Assembly: GCA_016716505.1 (NCBI GenBank)
Contig: JADJWF010000007.1
Span: forward strand, 1 to 64,000
Source of the DNA: Verrucomicrobiota bacterium
GTDB taxonomy: Bacteria > Verrucomicrobiota > Verrucomicrobiia > Limisphaerales > J093
Length of the DNA: 64,000 bases
Direction of reading: 5' to 3'
Shown here: piece by piece, positions 35,301 through 45,300 of the stretch
Position numbering within the stretch: the stretch's first letter is position 1
How the letters are laid out: every line of letters starts with the position of its first letter
Translations under genes and position numbers: made by a program
The notes under the pieces: model-generated
What the model was told of the DNA's origin: nothing
The model's database searches: none
What the model saw: the letters and a program-made list of their open reading frames with translations, nothing else

Positions 35301-36977
35301 CGGACCGGGCGGAATATGGGCGAGCAGATTCGGCAGGGCGTCCTCGAGCAGCATCCGGTTCAGCCGGCGCCGCTCCGCGCCCTGAGGGTTGGCGGCCAGC
35401 AACTCCTGGGTTTCGGGCCGCAGCGTGACGCCGGCGAACGCCTCGGGGTCATGCACCGCGTCGAGCCGGATCAGCAGGTTGAAGTCGTCCATCAAGGCCT
35501 CCTCGACCTGCACCGAGATGGTGCCCGGTCCGCGGTATTCATCCAGGAACCGGAGGGTCGAATCGAGAAGCTGCGACCGGAGGTAGGCGGTCAGGGCGTC
35601 GGCGGGCGCGCGGAGGCGGTTGACGAGCGTGGGCAGGTTACGGATGTGGCCGCGCGCCACCGCCACGGGGTCCACCCGCGAGCCGCCGAAGCGCAGGGTG
35701 GCGTTGTTGCGCACGGTGATCTGCAGGGCCATGGGCGAGCCGCCCAAGCTGCCGCCCAACTGGCCCGAAGCCACCTGCAGCAGGCCGGCGCGGCCGCCAA
35801 AGCCGGCGACCTCGATCGGGCGCAAGCCGGGAAGCGCGTCCGCGCTGCGGATCAGCGAGCCGCCATCCAGCCGGAGTCCTTCCACGACGACCCCTTCCTT
35901 GATCTCGAGCGTCGCGCCTTCCATCACTTCGCCCACCTCGATGAACTGCTGGCCCCCGGCGGTGCGGACGGCGCCGGCGAGAAAACAGCCGGGATTCACC
36001 AACCGCATCCGCGCCGGGGGGGACAGCCGCCAGGGCGCATGAAGCTGCGCCGGGCCGGTGGCGAGAACCTCCTGGAGAAACTCGATCAAGGTGGCCGTGG
36101 AGGTGCCCATCTGATCCAGCCCGCAGATTTCGCCGTGGAACTCCACCTGCGATTCGAGGAGGCAGTGCGGGCTGGCGCCGCGCTGAATGAAGGCGTTCTC
36201 GCCAAACCGCAGCAGGTTCTGCCGGCCCAGCAGCGGGCCGCCCCGCAGCACCTGCATCCGGCCCACATCGAGCCGCCCGCCGCCTTCGAAATCCAACTGG
36301 CCATCCAGCTCGAACTCCGCCGCCTCCACCCGCAGCCGGCTCCCGTCGAACAGGCCGTAGCCTTGGAAGCGGCTTCTCCGGTTGAAGCTCGGGGCGTTCG
36401 TGTCGGTGTTCTCGAGGACGGTCAGCCCGCCCGGAAACTGCACGGGATGGGAAAGGATGCCGGACACCAGGAGCGTCCCGGAATGGAGGACCACCTCGCC
36501 GGCGAACACCGTCGAGTTATCGTTGCATCTCAACTGACCACCGAAGATCCGCACGCGCCCCAGCCTGGCCGGCCGCTGGAGGACCACCTGGGCCCCCTCG
36601 CTGAGGCTCAACTCCGTGTCGGGATCGGCCTCGACCTCGAACCGGGCCGAAGTCACCTCAAAGGTCACGCCCGCCGCAATGTTCAGGGCCGCCCGGTCCC
36701 GCAGGCGCAGGCCGCCCACCAAGGTGTTTTCGACCACGCGCACCAGCCCGGAACCGGGCGCGATGATCGCCCGGTCGTTGAAGTTGGGCACGCGGCGCAA
36801 CCTTTCAGCCTGGTCCGGCGGCGTGCCGGGCGGGATGTCGTCCGGCAATTCCCAGTTCTCCTTGTCGTGCCATTCAGCGAACGGCGCGCCCCGCCACTGG
36901 ATGTCCGCCGCGTGGGCAGGGATCCCGGCGGCCAGCAAGACGAAACCGAATCGGAGGAGGTGAAGGGGGATTGTCAT
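32331..36977 (-). CDS. Giant exported repetitive protein with DUF11-like and C-terminal 'STDL..W' domain (copy 1)
   Basis: 1548 residues from ATG 36977 with signal peptide MTIPLHLLRFGFVLLAAGIP and AHAADIQW. A signature N-terminus (WRGAPFAEWHDKENWELPDD, IPPGTPPDQAE, RRVPNFNDRAIIAPG) leads into a very long beta-helix-like region of 'GGxLxVxG' turns and 'NxGxVxFE' strands. A segment GILSGRGTVVGNVANVSGLV with DPGLNEALVEFGTLSIHGDV is the 'autotransporter-type' pattern. Near the C-terminus a DUF11/CARDB-like domain (VMNRGPDPANGVTLAVV) precedes the closing module VRYRLERSTDLVNW to FFRLVIL. It is probably a surface or secreted structural/adhesin protein. The adjacent paralogue has the same plan. Confidence 0.85.
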   Translation of the reverse strand: MTIPLHLLRFGFVLLAAGIPAHAADIQWRGAPFAEWHDKENWELPDDIPPGTPPDQAERLRRVPNFNDRAIIAPGSGLVRVVENTLVGGLRLRDRAALNIAAGVTFEVTSARFEVEADPDTELSLSEGAQVVLQRPARLGRVRIFGGQLRCNDNSTVFAGEVVLHSGTLLVSGILSHPVQFPGGLTVLENTDTNAPSFNRRSRFQGYGLFDGSRLRVEAAEFELDGQLDFEGGGRLDVGRMQVLRGGPLLGRQNLLRFGENAFIQRGASPHCLLESQVEFHGEICGLDQMGTSTATLIEFLQEVLATGPAQLHAPWRLSPPARMRLVNPGCFLAGAVRTAGGQQFIEVGEVMEGATLEIKEGVVVEGLRLDGGSLIRSADALPGLRPIEVAGFGGRAGLLQVASGQLGGSLGGSPMALQITVRNNATLRFGGSRVDPVAVARGHIRNLPTLVNRLRAPADALTAYLRSQLLDSTLRFLDEYRGPGTISVQVEEALMDDFNLLIRLDAVHDPEAFAGVTLRPETQELLAANPQGAERRRLNRMLLEDALPNLLAHIPPGPVRLLPPLVHLPRVENQGRVDFEFDPARLDFAPRVNCLLGNQPGGVVSLASGQSFDPLASPNIVNRGRIEILKPSIGDSAGRRSRVANTLINDAGGRVVVEAGAEMEFSQGENRAGGRFELGAEGLVTVAFGLLSDTFRYRPFKDDGTEGDEVTVNLGRLFHFRAGGAWTGEADHGLQLIGGPGALATGFGGVSVEEPLEVDRFIVGGPESHLPRFVAGPGPAGPALTVRKVFRWLGGRLEGNGVGNARGTRSLEVGPDAQWFLGPEAQPGNTAILASGLILNTRGRGSIETPHRITLNTGTLWHLHSGSITALERTDALGIAGDFFNEGRLNKTREPLLLLGNNVRIAGELHVLAGTLRGQGTARFTGEVFLDDANALLHAQGCVLAGARIFGPGRLLTTGGARFEEIVEADRVQWGEPGTLPESLTSGPAARMIVFQELRWLGGGIRLDSSGRVLLQVGAVGEFRNEHPAALVWSRGNFENFGTLTYVADSPGPLAAAAGVNFVNQAAGRWIVRGPGQVLLPALGGPGPLPPAPAAFENRGEVAFELPEEGEAEVLWHPPVQHAAGRVRFARDGGAPPRAKLRFMNNYLQTGGVFESAHADVNFERTFDLRGGRVLLGTGTSALAAGAATVRGAGSVLDVGPLADFIPGSGLTLLDQGILSGRGTVVGNVANVSGLVDPGLNEALVEFGTLSIHGDVAFGSAAVLAADLPVNVAEPVGDRLMVTGQATLAGSVRVTPLFSPLAVSTGAFIELLRAGSLTGSFGPILAPPLEGGRRFEGQVREGPARFGLQLVGDASAADLAVTAEAPLTAPAGAGVAHTFTVMNRGPDPANGVTLAVVMPVNAALVGSEPSGTVTDGTLTIPLPNLAKDASALVRLRWNAPAVDSALAVAATVSSQTNDPALENNTTRVTTAVLVGGTFTIGRFELTSAGRLKLTFETLPGVRYRLERSTDLVNWVPHREILGDGTERTFDDLGGEGREPEFFRLVIL

Positions 36978-37009
36978 GATGAAAGTTTCAACAGATCAGC
37001 CAGGAGACT

Positions 37010-40000
37010 TCACAGGATCACCAGCCGGAAGAATCCCTCGGCGCCGTCCACCGGCAGGCCGGTCAAAACCTGCGTCGTGCCGTCGCCCGTGAACTCCCGC
37101 ACCGGCGTCCACGTCGCTAGGTCGGTCGAGCGTTCGAGGCGGTAGCGCACACCGGGCAGCGTGGCGACCGCCAACCGCGGGGTGCCGCCGGGGCCGGCGA
37201 AATCGAAGGCGCCGACCCGGAACCCCTCCGCGCCGAGCACCGGCACCACCAGCGCGAGCGCGTTGTTCGCCGGCACCGGGTCGGGTTTCTGACTGGCGGC
37301 CGTCGCGTTGAACTGCATGGCTCCGGGCGCAGCGGGCGCGCGGACGGTGAAGCGGACCACGTTGGTGTCGCCCCGGTTCAGGGTGGCGAGATTGAAACCA
37401 ATCACGCGGCCGTTTTCCTTCAGCACCAGGGGCGTGGCCGACTCGATGAAGGTCACGCCGGCCGGCAGCGCCACGTCCAGGCCGATCTGGTTCGCGCCGG
37501 CGGGGCCGCGGTTCACGACGTCCAGCCGGAGGGTCACGGCCGCGTTGGTCTCGGCGACGACGGTCGGCCCGGCGAGCAGTTCGAGGTCCGCGTCGTCATC
37601 GCCGCTGGGCACAAACTCGACCTTGAGGCCGACGCGCGGCGGGTTGTCGCGCGGCTCGAGCGCGAACTTGCGGTTGCCAAACGGCACGGTCGCCAGGTCC
37701 GCAAAGCCGCCTTGGATGACATTGGCGCGCAGCACCTCGACGAAGGCGTCGTTGACGATCAGCGGCGGGTTGAAGGAAGGCGTGGCGGTGACCGTGCCGG
37801 CGAGGGTCGCCCGGCCGTTCACGAGCAGGCGGTCGCCCTCCGGGTTCGGCTCGTTGACCGGCACGTCGAGCTCGAGCACGCCGCTGGGGGTGAAGGTGAC
37901 GTCGCCGTTCACGGTGAGGGTGCCGAACTGCACGAGGCCCTCATTGAGGCCGGGGCTGATCACGCCGGCGTTGTGCACGTTGCCGAAAATCGTGCCGCGC
38001 CCGCTGAGCACGCCGGTGCGCGGGGGGCTGCTGAGGATATTGCGGGTGATGTCCAGCCGGAAGGGCTCCTCGAGGGTGAGGTCAGCGTCGGCGTCCACGT
38101 CCACGATGCCGCCGCTGATGTGCAGGCCGGAGTTGAAGGTGCCGGCGTTGCCGCGGAGGAATACCAGCCGGCCGCCGCGCACCTCGACCGCCCGGCGGAA
38201 GCGGCCCGTGCTGTTCTTGTCGAACTGGAAGAGGCCGCCCGTCTGGGTGAACTCGAGGAACGCATCCACCTCCAGGTTCACGCAGATCAGCCGTCCGCCG
38301 TCGCCGAAGACGCGGAAGCGGAACTCCATGCGTTCCCTCGGATCGGGCGCGGCGCGGCGGGGCGGGGACGGTTGCGGGCGAGCGAGGGCTGCCCCGCCGA
38401 CCCCGCTCATCGTGGTTTCGCCATCCGTCTGCTGGAACTCCGCGTTGAAGCTTTGCGTGCCGTTGCGCGGCACGTTGAAGCGCACCTGGCCGCCTTGATT
38501 CACAAACTGGCCCGGGGTGATTTCGGCGCGGAAGACCTCGCCGGTTCCCTCGGTGGTGAAGACGCTGCCCGGTCGGTTCTCCCACCGGGCCTGGTTGCGC
38601 CACAGCACCTTCGACGTGCTGTCCGCGTGGTACTCGACGCGCCCGTGGTTCTCGACCGTGCCGCGGTCGAAGATGCTGAAGAAGCGGTTGGCGTTCTCCG
38701 GCGCGATGACCACCTTCGCCTCGGGGCCGATGACCACGCGGCTGTCCTCGCCGAGCTGGATGTGGCCGGACTTCCACAGCGCGGAGCGGAGGATCGTGAC
38801 AGTGGCGTTGTTGCCGGAGGTGATCGCGGGGATCACGGAGCCGAAGTCCGTCGTCTTGCCAAGCTGCACGTTTTCCACCTCGACCTTGCCCTCGACGCGG
38901 GTTTCCTCGACCGTGACGACTGCCGGACCGTCCGCCGCCCGCGTGTTCACGAGCGTCGTGCCGAAAAACTCGACGGCCGAGGAGGCGTTGGGGACGCTGA
39001 CGGGCCGCTCGACGCGGCTGCCGAACCCGATCTGCGCATCCCCCTGTTCGACCACGAACTCACCCTGCTGGCGGAGGTCCCCATAGCTGACCCGCTGACG
39101 GTCGGGATCCTCCAGGTCCTGGTTCTGGACGACCCGGCCCCGGTTCACCAACCCCTGCACAAAGGCCGCACGTTGGACGAGGATGTGGCCGCCGGGTTCG
39201 TTGAGGATGCCCGTCGCCCCCGGCGGAGCGGTTACGGCGTGTCGGGTGTTGACGATCATCGTGCCGTGGTGGCGGACCGTGCATTGCTGGACCCCGACGT
39301 TGGCGCCCGGATGGTCCTCGGTGCTGCGGATGACCGTGGCGCAATCGGCGCCCAACTCGACCCGCTGATCCGCGCCGGCCTCACCGCGGAAGTTCCCGCC
39401 GAACCAGGCAAAGCTCTTCCGGACGCTGAGGCCGACGCCTTGGAGCGGCGCGCCAAAGAAGATGCCCGGCTGCGCTCCCGCCCGGCCGCCGAGCTGGAGA
39501 TGGTCCACAAACAGCGGGGCCTCGGTCTCGAGTCCGGCGAGGAACTGCGGGAAGCCGAAGGAACCGAAGCTGAGCACCTTGAGGCAACTGTCGCGCCCGA
39601 GGATGAGCTGGCCTTCCTGCCGCAGCACGAAGCGCCGGTTGAACGTCCGCGTGACCGGCGGATGATTATCCACCTGGTAGCTGATCAGCTCATCTACGCC
39701 GGTGGCGATCTGGAGGCATACACCGTCGGCCAGCTCGATGACGCCGCGGTTTTCGCCCTGGGCAACCTCCACGGTCAGATTCGTCGGGAGCACTTGCACC
39801 GTGCCCCGCGGCAGTCCGGCCAGCGATTCATTCTCGTTGAGCAGCGTGAAGGCCAGCCGGGTGAAACGATTGAATGCAGGCGAGTCAACCGGAACCTCCC
39901 GCGGCTCGACCGCAACGAGCCCATGATTCACCAGGTGGAGCCGGCTCGACTCCGAGACCCCGTGACCTTCCACGTGAAAGATGTCGCCGAGATTGATCCA

Positions 40001-41467
40001 GGCGCCGCCCGCCTGGATCGTCTGGTTGAAACGCCCATCTTCGCGAAACACGATGGTGCCGCGGTTCAACACGTCGCAATCCATGGCCACCCTGCCCCCG
40101 CCGACGCGCAGGGAGCCTTCCCCACCCAAGCGGAGCACGGCCGCCCCAGGGCCCGCGATTTCGGGGCCCGCCAGTTCGAGGACGCCGGTGCCCGTCCCCC
40201 GGGTGATCGCGCCGTCCAGCAATTGGAAACTGCCAGCCGGTCTGATGCGCAGGGTGGCGCGGCCGCCCGCCACCGCCGGCGTGAACGCGATGCCGCCGCC
40301 GTCCATCTCGATCACGTCGGCCTCCGCGTCCGCCTTGACGAAGAGGACGCCCAATTCGATCCGGTGAACGCGGTGGTCGTCCACCGTGGTCCCGCTCAGG
40401 GTCGCGCCCGGCACGTTGAGGTGCAGTTCGCTGCCGAAGCCGTAGGTGATCGGGCCCGGCAAGTCCACCGGGTGATCCACGTCCACGCGCCGGAACAGTT
40501 CCAGCGGTCTGAGTTGATTCGGCCCGGCCACGACGGCGTTGCTGATGCCGAACCCCCGCGTGAACACCACGGGCGCGTTCAAAAACAGCCGGTTGGTGTC
40601 GAAGCGCCGCAGCCCGCCGTCGCTCTGGAAGGTCAAGGTTTCCCCCTGCCATTCGCGCGGTTCCCGCCGCGGCGGGTCGGGCGGCAATACGTCCAGGTTG
40701 GCCTCCTGACGGAACGTGATCGGGCCGGCCACCACGTCGGCGTCAAACCAGTCCACGTCCGCCCGCGTCTCGAACACGCCCACCAGCTCGTTGGCGGCGT
40801 CCGGCGCGCCCGCCTCGAGCTCGAGCGGGGCGCGAAACTCGGAGGGCACCCGCCCTTCGCCTTCGGCCGGCACGTTGAGCCGCCCCCCTCGCAATGTGAC
40901 CCGTTCGTCGAAGCGCACGCGTCCGGCGAACCGCAGCTCGCCGCCCTGCACCAGCACCCGCTTGGCCAGCGTCGCGGGCAGCGGGCTGTCGAAGGCCAGC
41001 ACGCCGCCGCCCTCGATCCGCAGCTCAGCCTGACCCAACTCCACCGCGCCCCCCCAAGCCCCGCCGCCGCCGGTGGCCGCCACCGTTCCGGACAGCACGG
41101 AAGGCCCGTTCGTCGTACCGGTGACCACCAACTGGCCGCCCGCAGCAAGATTCAGGCGCCCGCCATTGAAGGTGAGGCGCTCGATCCGGGCGCCGCCGCT
41201 CAGTCGAACCTCCTCGCCGGTGGCCAGGATGGCGTGATCCCCGGCTCGCGGCACGCGGCGGAAGCTTTCGCGCTGGTCGGCGGGCGTGCCGGGCGGGATG
41301 TCCGGCGGGAGGTTCCAGTTGCGGGCATCGCTGAAGTCGTCGCTGAAGCCGCCGCGCCAGGTGATGTCGGCGGCGGGGAGCAGCGGGGCCAGGGCGAGCA
41401 GCCCGGCCAGGAGCCCCACCGGACGAAGGAGGCCAATCGGCGGGAAGATCTGGTGTCGTGGAGTCAT
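37010..41467 (-). CDS. Giant exported repetitive protein, tandem paralogue (copy 2)
   Basis: From ATG 41467 the product has about 1,485 residues. The signal peptide includes LLRPVGLLAGLLALAPLLPA, then ADITWRGGFSDDFSDARNWN, IPPGTPADQRESFRRVP and AILATGEEVRLSG. This N-terminus mirrors the paralogue at 32.3-37.0 kb almost motif for motif. The body consists of parallel beta-helix-like repeats. The end repeats the plan GVLSGRGTIFGNVHNAGVIS, PGLNEGLVQFGTLTVNGDV, a DUF11-like domain (VNRGPAGANQIGLDVALPAG) and VRYRLERSTDLATWTP to FFRLVIL. Only 32 bp separate it from the paralogue. The start 41467 gives the best signal peptide; upstream sequence to 41596 is less likely. Confidence 0.85.
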   Translation of the reverse strand: MTPRHQIFPPIGLLRPVGLLAGLLALAPLLPAADITWRGGFSDDFSDARNWNLPPDIPPGTPADQRESFRRVPRAGDHAILATGEEVRLSGGARIERLTFNGGRLNLAAGGQLVVTGTTNGPSVLSGTVAATGGGGAWGGAVELGQAELRIEGGGVLAFDSPLPATLAKRVLVQGGELRFAGRVRFDERVTLRGGRLNVPAEGEGRVPSEFRAPLELEAGAPDAANELVGVFETRADVDWFDADVVAGPITFRQEANLDVLPPDPPRREPREWQGETLTFQSDGGLRRFDTNRLFLNAPVVFTRGFGISNAVVAGPNQLRPLELFRRVDVDHPVDLPGPITYGFGSELHLNVPGATLSGTTVDDHRVHRIELGVLFVKADAEADVIEMDGGGIAFTPAVAGGRATLRIRPAGSFQLLDGAITRGTGTGVLELAGPEIAGPGAAVLRLGGEGSLRVGGGRVAMDCDVLNRGTIVFREDGRFNQTIQAGGAWINLGDIFHVEGHGVSESSRLHLVNHGLVAVEPREVPVDSPAFNRFTRLAFTLLNENESLAGLPRGTVQVLPTNLTVEVAQGENRGVIELADGVCLQIATGVDELISYQVDNHPPVTRTFNRRFVLRQEGQLILGRDSCLKVLSFGSFGFPQFLAGLETEAPLFVDHLQLGGRAGAQPGIFFGAPLQGVGLSVRKSFAWFGGNFRGEAGADQRVELGADCATVIRSTEDHPGANVGVQQCTVRHHGTMIVNTRHAVTAPPGATGILNEPGGHILVQRAAFVQGLVNRGRVVQNQDLEDPDRQRVSYGDLRQQGEFVVEQGDAQIGFGSRVERPVSVPNASSAVEFFGTTLVNTRAADGPAVVTVEETRVEGKVEVENVQLGKTTDFGSVIPAITSGNNATVTILRSALWKSGHIQLGEDSRVVIGPEAKVVIAPENANRFFSIFDRGTVENHGRVEYHADSTSKVLWRNQARWENRPGSVFTTEGTGEVFRAEITPGQFVNQGGQVRFNVPRNGTQSFNAEFQQTDGETTMSGVGGAALARPQPSPPRRAAPDPRERMEFRFRVFGDGGRLICVNLEVDAFLEFTQTGGLFQFDKNSTGRFRRAVEVRGGRLVFLRGNAGTFNSGLHISGGIVDVDADADLTLEEPFRLDITRNILSSPPRTGVLSGRGTIFGNVHNAGVISPGLNEGLVQFGTLTVNGDVTFTPSGVLELDVPVNEPNPEGDRLLVNGRATLAGTVTATPSFNPPLIVNDAFVEVLRANVIQGGFADLATVPFGNRKFALEPRDNPPRVGLKVEFVPSGDDDADLELLAGPTVVAETNAAVTLRLDVVNRGPAGANQIGLDVALPAGVTFIESATPLVLKENGRVIGFNLATLNRGDTNVVRFTVRAPAAPGAMQFNATAASQKPDPVPANNALALVVPVLGAEGFRVGAFDFAGPGGTPRLAVATLPGVRYRLERSTDLATWTPVREFTGDGTTQVLTGLPVDGAEGFFRLVIL

Positions 41468-41662
41468 TGGGGAGGAGAAACGTTGGTCCTGCTTGATTGG
41501 TGTTTCAGGCGCCCCCGCGGTGGCCACCCCACCCGTCGCGACGAGACCGGGCGCGTTGACCCGAGGCTGAAGCAAGGGGATCAGGAACGAGTGCAAGGAC
41601 TCGATGTGAATAACGCTGTCGCATGGCCGTCTTCACTACCCCTAAATCTCGGAGAGCGGCAT

Positions 41663-41699
41663 CCCACGTTTGTGGGGTACCCGCCGGGCCCACGGCGGG
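41663..41699 (-). terminator. Two successive hairpins after the response-regulator gene
   Basis: CCCAC-GTTT-GTGGG (41663-41676) and a 7-bp stem CCCGCCG/CGGCGGG (41680-41699) lie within 55 bp past the stop of the response regulator. On the reverse strand the order is large stem, then small stem, and no T-run follows. They could act as a weak or Rho-assisted terminator, or stabilise the 3' end. Confidence 0.35.
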
Positions 41700-41717
41700 C
41701 GCGGGTGGCGGGGTGCG

Positions 41718-42353
41718 TCAGGCCCGCCCGAGGTATTTGACCACCGCCTCGGTGCGGTTCTGGACGTGGAGCTTGCGATAGATGGAGGCCAGGTAGGTGC
41801 GGACGGTCTCGACGCCGATGCCCAACCGACTGGCGATTTCCTTGTAGAGACTGCCCTTGGCCAGCTCATCCAGCACCTCCCGCTCGCGCGGCGTGAGCCG
41901 GTCCACCTCGGCGACGACCGGGCCGAGTTGATGGAAGTGCTGGACGACCTTGCGCGCGATTTGCGGTGACATCGGGGCGCCGCCCTCGTGCGCCTCGGTG
42001 ATGGCCTCGAGCAGGCGGGCCGGGGCGGTGCGTTTGAGCAGGTAACCCCGGGCCCCATTCCGCAGGGCGCGGAAGATCTGGTCGGCATCCTCGTACACGG
42101 TCAGCATGAGCACGGCGGTGTCGGGCAAAAGAATCCGGAGCCGATCCACCGCCTCGACGCCGCTGAGGCCGGGGAGGTTGATGTCGAGCAGGACCACATT
42201 GGGCCGCAGGCCGGGCAACGTCGCCAACGCCTGTTCCGCATCCGCAAAGGCGCCGACCAGGCGCAATCCCGGCGCGCCGCCCAGCAAGATCGCGAGGCTC
42301 TCGCGCAGCCGCCGGTCATCCTCGACCAACGCCACCTGTATCGGCTTGACCAT
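41718..42353 (-). CDS. NarL/LuxR-family response regulator
   Basis: 211 residues. The receiver domain has the acidic pair E11-D12-D13, phospho-acceptor D57 in NVVLLDINLPGLSG, the Thr in VLMLTVYED and Lys in GYLLKR. The C-terminal LuxR-type helix-turn-helix is LTPREREVLDELAKGSLYKE, then IASRLGIGVETVRTYLASIY and RKLHVQNRTEAV. It is the output partner of the histidine kinase immediately upstream (22 bp). The pair follows a two-component layout with a propeller sensor, typical of nutrient or envelope sensing. A small gap separates it from the giant protein genes on the same strand, which are possible targets. Confidence 0.92.
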   Translation of the reverse strand: MVKPIQVALVEDDRRLRESLAILLGGAPGLRLVGAFADAEQALATLPGLRPNVVLLDINLPGLSGVEAVDRLRILLPDTAVLMLTVYEDADQIFRALRNGARGYLLKRTAPARLLEAITEAHEGGAPMSPQIARKVVQHFHQLGPVVAEVDRLTPREREVLDELAKGSLYKEIASRLGIGVETVRTYLASIYRKLHVQNRTEAVVKYLGRA

Positions 42354-42375
42354 GTCGGGTGTGGCTTCGATGCAA

Positions 42376-45300
42376 TCAGGCTACGCCGTCCGCCTCCGGT
42401 GGGGGCATCCCTCGAACGGGGGAGCCGGGCAGCCCGACGACCAGCTCGACGCAGGTTCCTTCGCCCGGTCGGCTGTGGATGTGGCACCGGGCACCCAGGG
42501 CCGCGGCGCGGCGGTGCAGATTCACGAGGCCGTTGCCTCCGGGCGCCTGGCCCGCGGCGGGAACCGCCGGTGAAAACCCGCGTCCGTCATCGGCAATGAC
42601 GAGCCGCAGTTCACCCGCCGCGAAGCCCAGGCTCACCGTGATCTCCGTCGCCCGCGCGTGGCGGACCGCGTTCGCCAACGCTTCCTTCAACACCATCAGG
42701 AGATGGTGCCGGGCCGTGCTCGACACCGGCCACGCGGGCAGCAGCGACGGCACCTCGAGCCGGCACCGAATGCCGGAGGGTTCGAGGTACTCGCGCGCAA
42801 ACTGGCACACGTAGTTCGCGAGATGATCCAGGCGATCATTGCGGGGGTTCACGGCCCACACGATCTCGTCCATCGCCTGCGCGGTGTCGCGCGAGGTCTC
42901 GGCAATCCGATCGAGCAGTTTCCCGACTTCGCCGGCCGGGCCACCGGGATGGGCAGCCCGCGCCGTCAACAAGCCGATCTGCGTGAGGCCCGCCCCCACG
43001 TCGTCGTGCATGTCACGGGCGATGCGCTCGCGTTCGCGCGCCAGCGCCAGTTGCCGTTCGAGACGCAGCCGTCGCCGGACGAGCCGTACCCGCCACTGAT
43101 GCGCGCCCAGCCCGATGGCGCCCAGTATCGCGGCGGCGAGCGCGTAGAAACCGGGCGTTTGCCAGAAATGCGGCAGCAAGACGAACGCGAACGCTACCGG
43201 GTCGGGGTTCCAAACGCCGTGATCGTTGCAAGCGGTGAACTCGAACCGGTAGGCGCCGGGACGCAGATTGGTGTAGTGGGTCTCCCGACGGCTGCCGGCT
43301 TCCACCCACTCGCGCTCGTAGCCCACCAGACGGTGCCGAAACCGCACCCGCTCGGGCGCGGCGAAACTCGGCGCGGCAAAGCGGAACTCAAGAACGCGCG
43401 CCGCTCCCGGCGGCACCCGGATCGTGTCGCTTTTCGTCCGCTTCAGGGCCGGGTTCATCCGGCCGTCCGCCAACAAAGCGAGGCTCTCAGTCCGGGCAAA
43501 TTCGAGGTGCAAGGTGGGAGGAACCTCGCGCCGGGGCACCTGCGCGGGCACCACGCGCACCACGCCCACCGGCGTGGGGATCCACAGGGCCCCATCGGCG
43601 GCACGGGCGCCCGCCGGCTGGTTTTCCCCGTTGGTCTCGGCGACCGGCAGCCCGTCGCCCGCGCCGAACACCGTGCATTCCAGCGAGGGCTGGCGGCCAT
43701 CCGCCACGGCGTGCAGGTCCTCGCCGCGCACCCGGTACAGGCCGCGATTACAGCCCAGCCAGAAATCCCCCGCCTCGTCCTCGATCATCTGGTTGGTGAG
43801 ATCATCGAACAGCCCGTGCTCGCGGGTGATCACCGCCAGATGCCCTTCGCGAAGGCGGTTCAGCCCCCGCAGGCCGTACACCCACAGCGCGCCGGTCCGG
43901 TCCTCAAGGAAGCCCCACTGGATGTCATGGCTCAAGCCGTGGACGGCGCGGAGCGCCCGGAACTGGGTGGCTTCGCGCCAGGCCACTCCGCCGCCGAACG
44001 TAGCGACCCACAAGCGCCCCGAACGGTCTTCGTGCACCGCTCGTACGTCCAAGTGAGGCAACCCGTTCTCGAGACCATAACGGGTCGCAGCGTTTCCGTC
44101 CCAGCGGGACAACCCGTTGCGTCCCCCCAGCCACAGTGCGCCGTCCCGCGTGCGCGCGAGTACGCGCAACCGGGTGCCGGCGGCGCCAGCCGGTTCGGAA
44201 TGGTCTTCGAGCCGGCCGTCCCGCCAACGGAACAACCCAACCCGGTCTTGGGCGATCCACACCCCGCCCGTCGCGTCGGGCAGCACGCAGAATATTTGGT
44301 TCATCGGCGAAGCGAAGGGTAGCGGCAACAGCTCGGTCTGCCCGGCGCGCCAGCGCAGGAGCCGCGTCTTGCTCGCGGCCCAAACCGTTCCATCCGGTTC
44401 GGCAGTCACCGTGAAACAGGCGGCCTCTTCACCCTCGCCAAACGCGAAATGCTCGAAATACCGAAGGCGCAGCCGGGTCAGACCTGCCACCGACGTCCCC
44501 AACCAGAGACCCCCTTCACGGTCAGGCAGGGCGCAGAGCAGCTCGCTGAAAACGTCTTCCCGCGGGGGCGCCAGCCGGCGCGGACCCTGCGAACCCAGAT
44601 GGATCAGCTTTCGGTCGGCGCTCACGGCCCACCAACCCCCGTGGCCATCCGGAATCATTCGCGGTCCCCAAGTGTTTCCGCTGTTGCCGCGCCCACCGTG
44701 CGAAAACACCAGTTCCGCGAGGTCGGCCGGCGATTTCGCCCGCGGGATCTCCACGCGCCAAACCGTGTCCGGCTTCACCGGGGGCGTCGCCTCCCCCTCC
44801 TCCGTCCATTCCCTGGGCAGCCAAGGGTGGAAGGTCTTTGACCCCAGATCGAACCGCAGCCATTCCGTCAGGGTGGTCACCAGCAGTTCGCCGGTCTCGA
44901 GGGGCACGAGGGAACGGACGCGGCCCGAGAACGGCGGGGGCGGACTGAACACTTCGAGCAGGTTCGGCTCCCAGCGCGCCAGCCCTTCGTTCAAACCGAG
45001 CCACAACTCGCCGGTCGGCGCGCGCCAGACCGCCCAGACCCGGCGGCCTTCGAGTTCCGGCACCCGATGAAACCGGCCCTGATCGAAGCGAAGCAGTCCG
45101 CCCAACGTCCCGACCCACAACCCGCCGCCAACATCCTCCGCGAGGGCGCTGACGCTGGCCTCCGCCAGCTCCGGCACATTGCTGGCGCTGAACCGCCGGA
45201 ATTCGACGCCATCAAACCGGGCCAGTCCAAACCGGGTGCCCACCCACAGGAACCCATCCCGGGTCTGGCACAGCGCCTGCACGGCGTTCTGGGGCAAACC

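Noticed and set aside
37712..41740. Very long open frame (over 1,300 codons) antisense to the second giant gene
   Set aside because: Its translation is Arg/Gly/Ala/His-rich with no domain, while the reverse strand gives a signal peptide and ordered repeats. In GC-rich DNA the opposite frame of a long gene often stays open.
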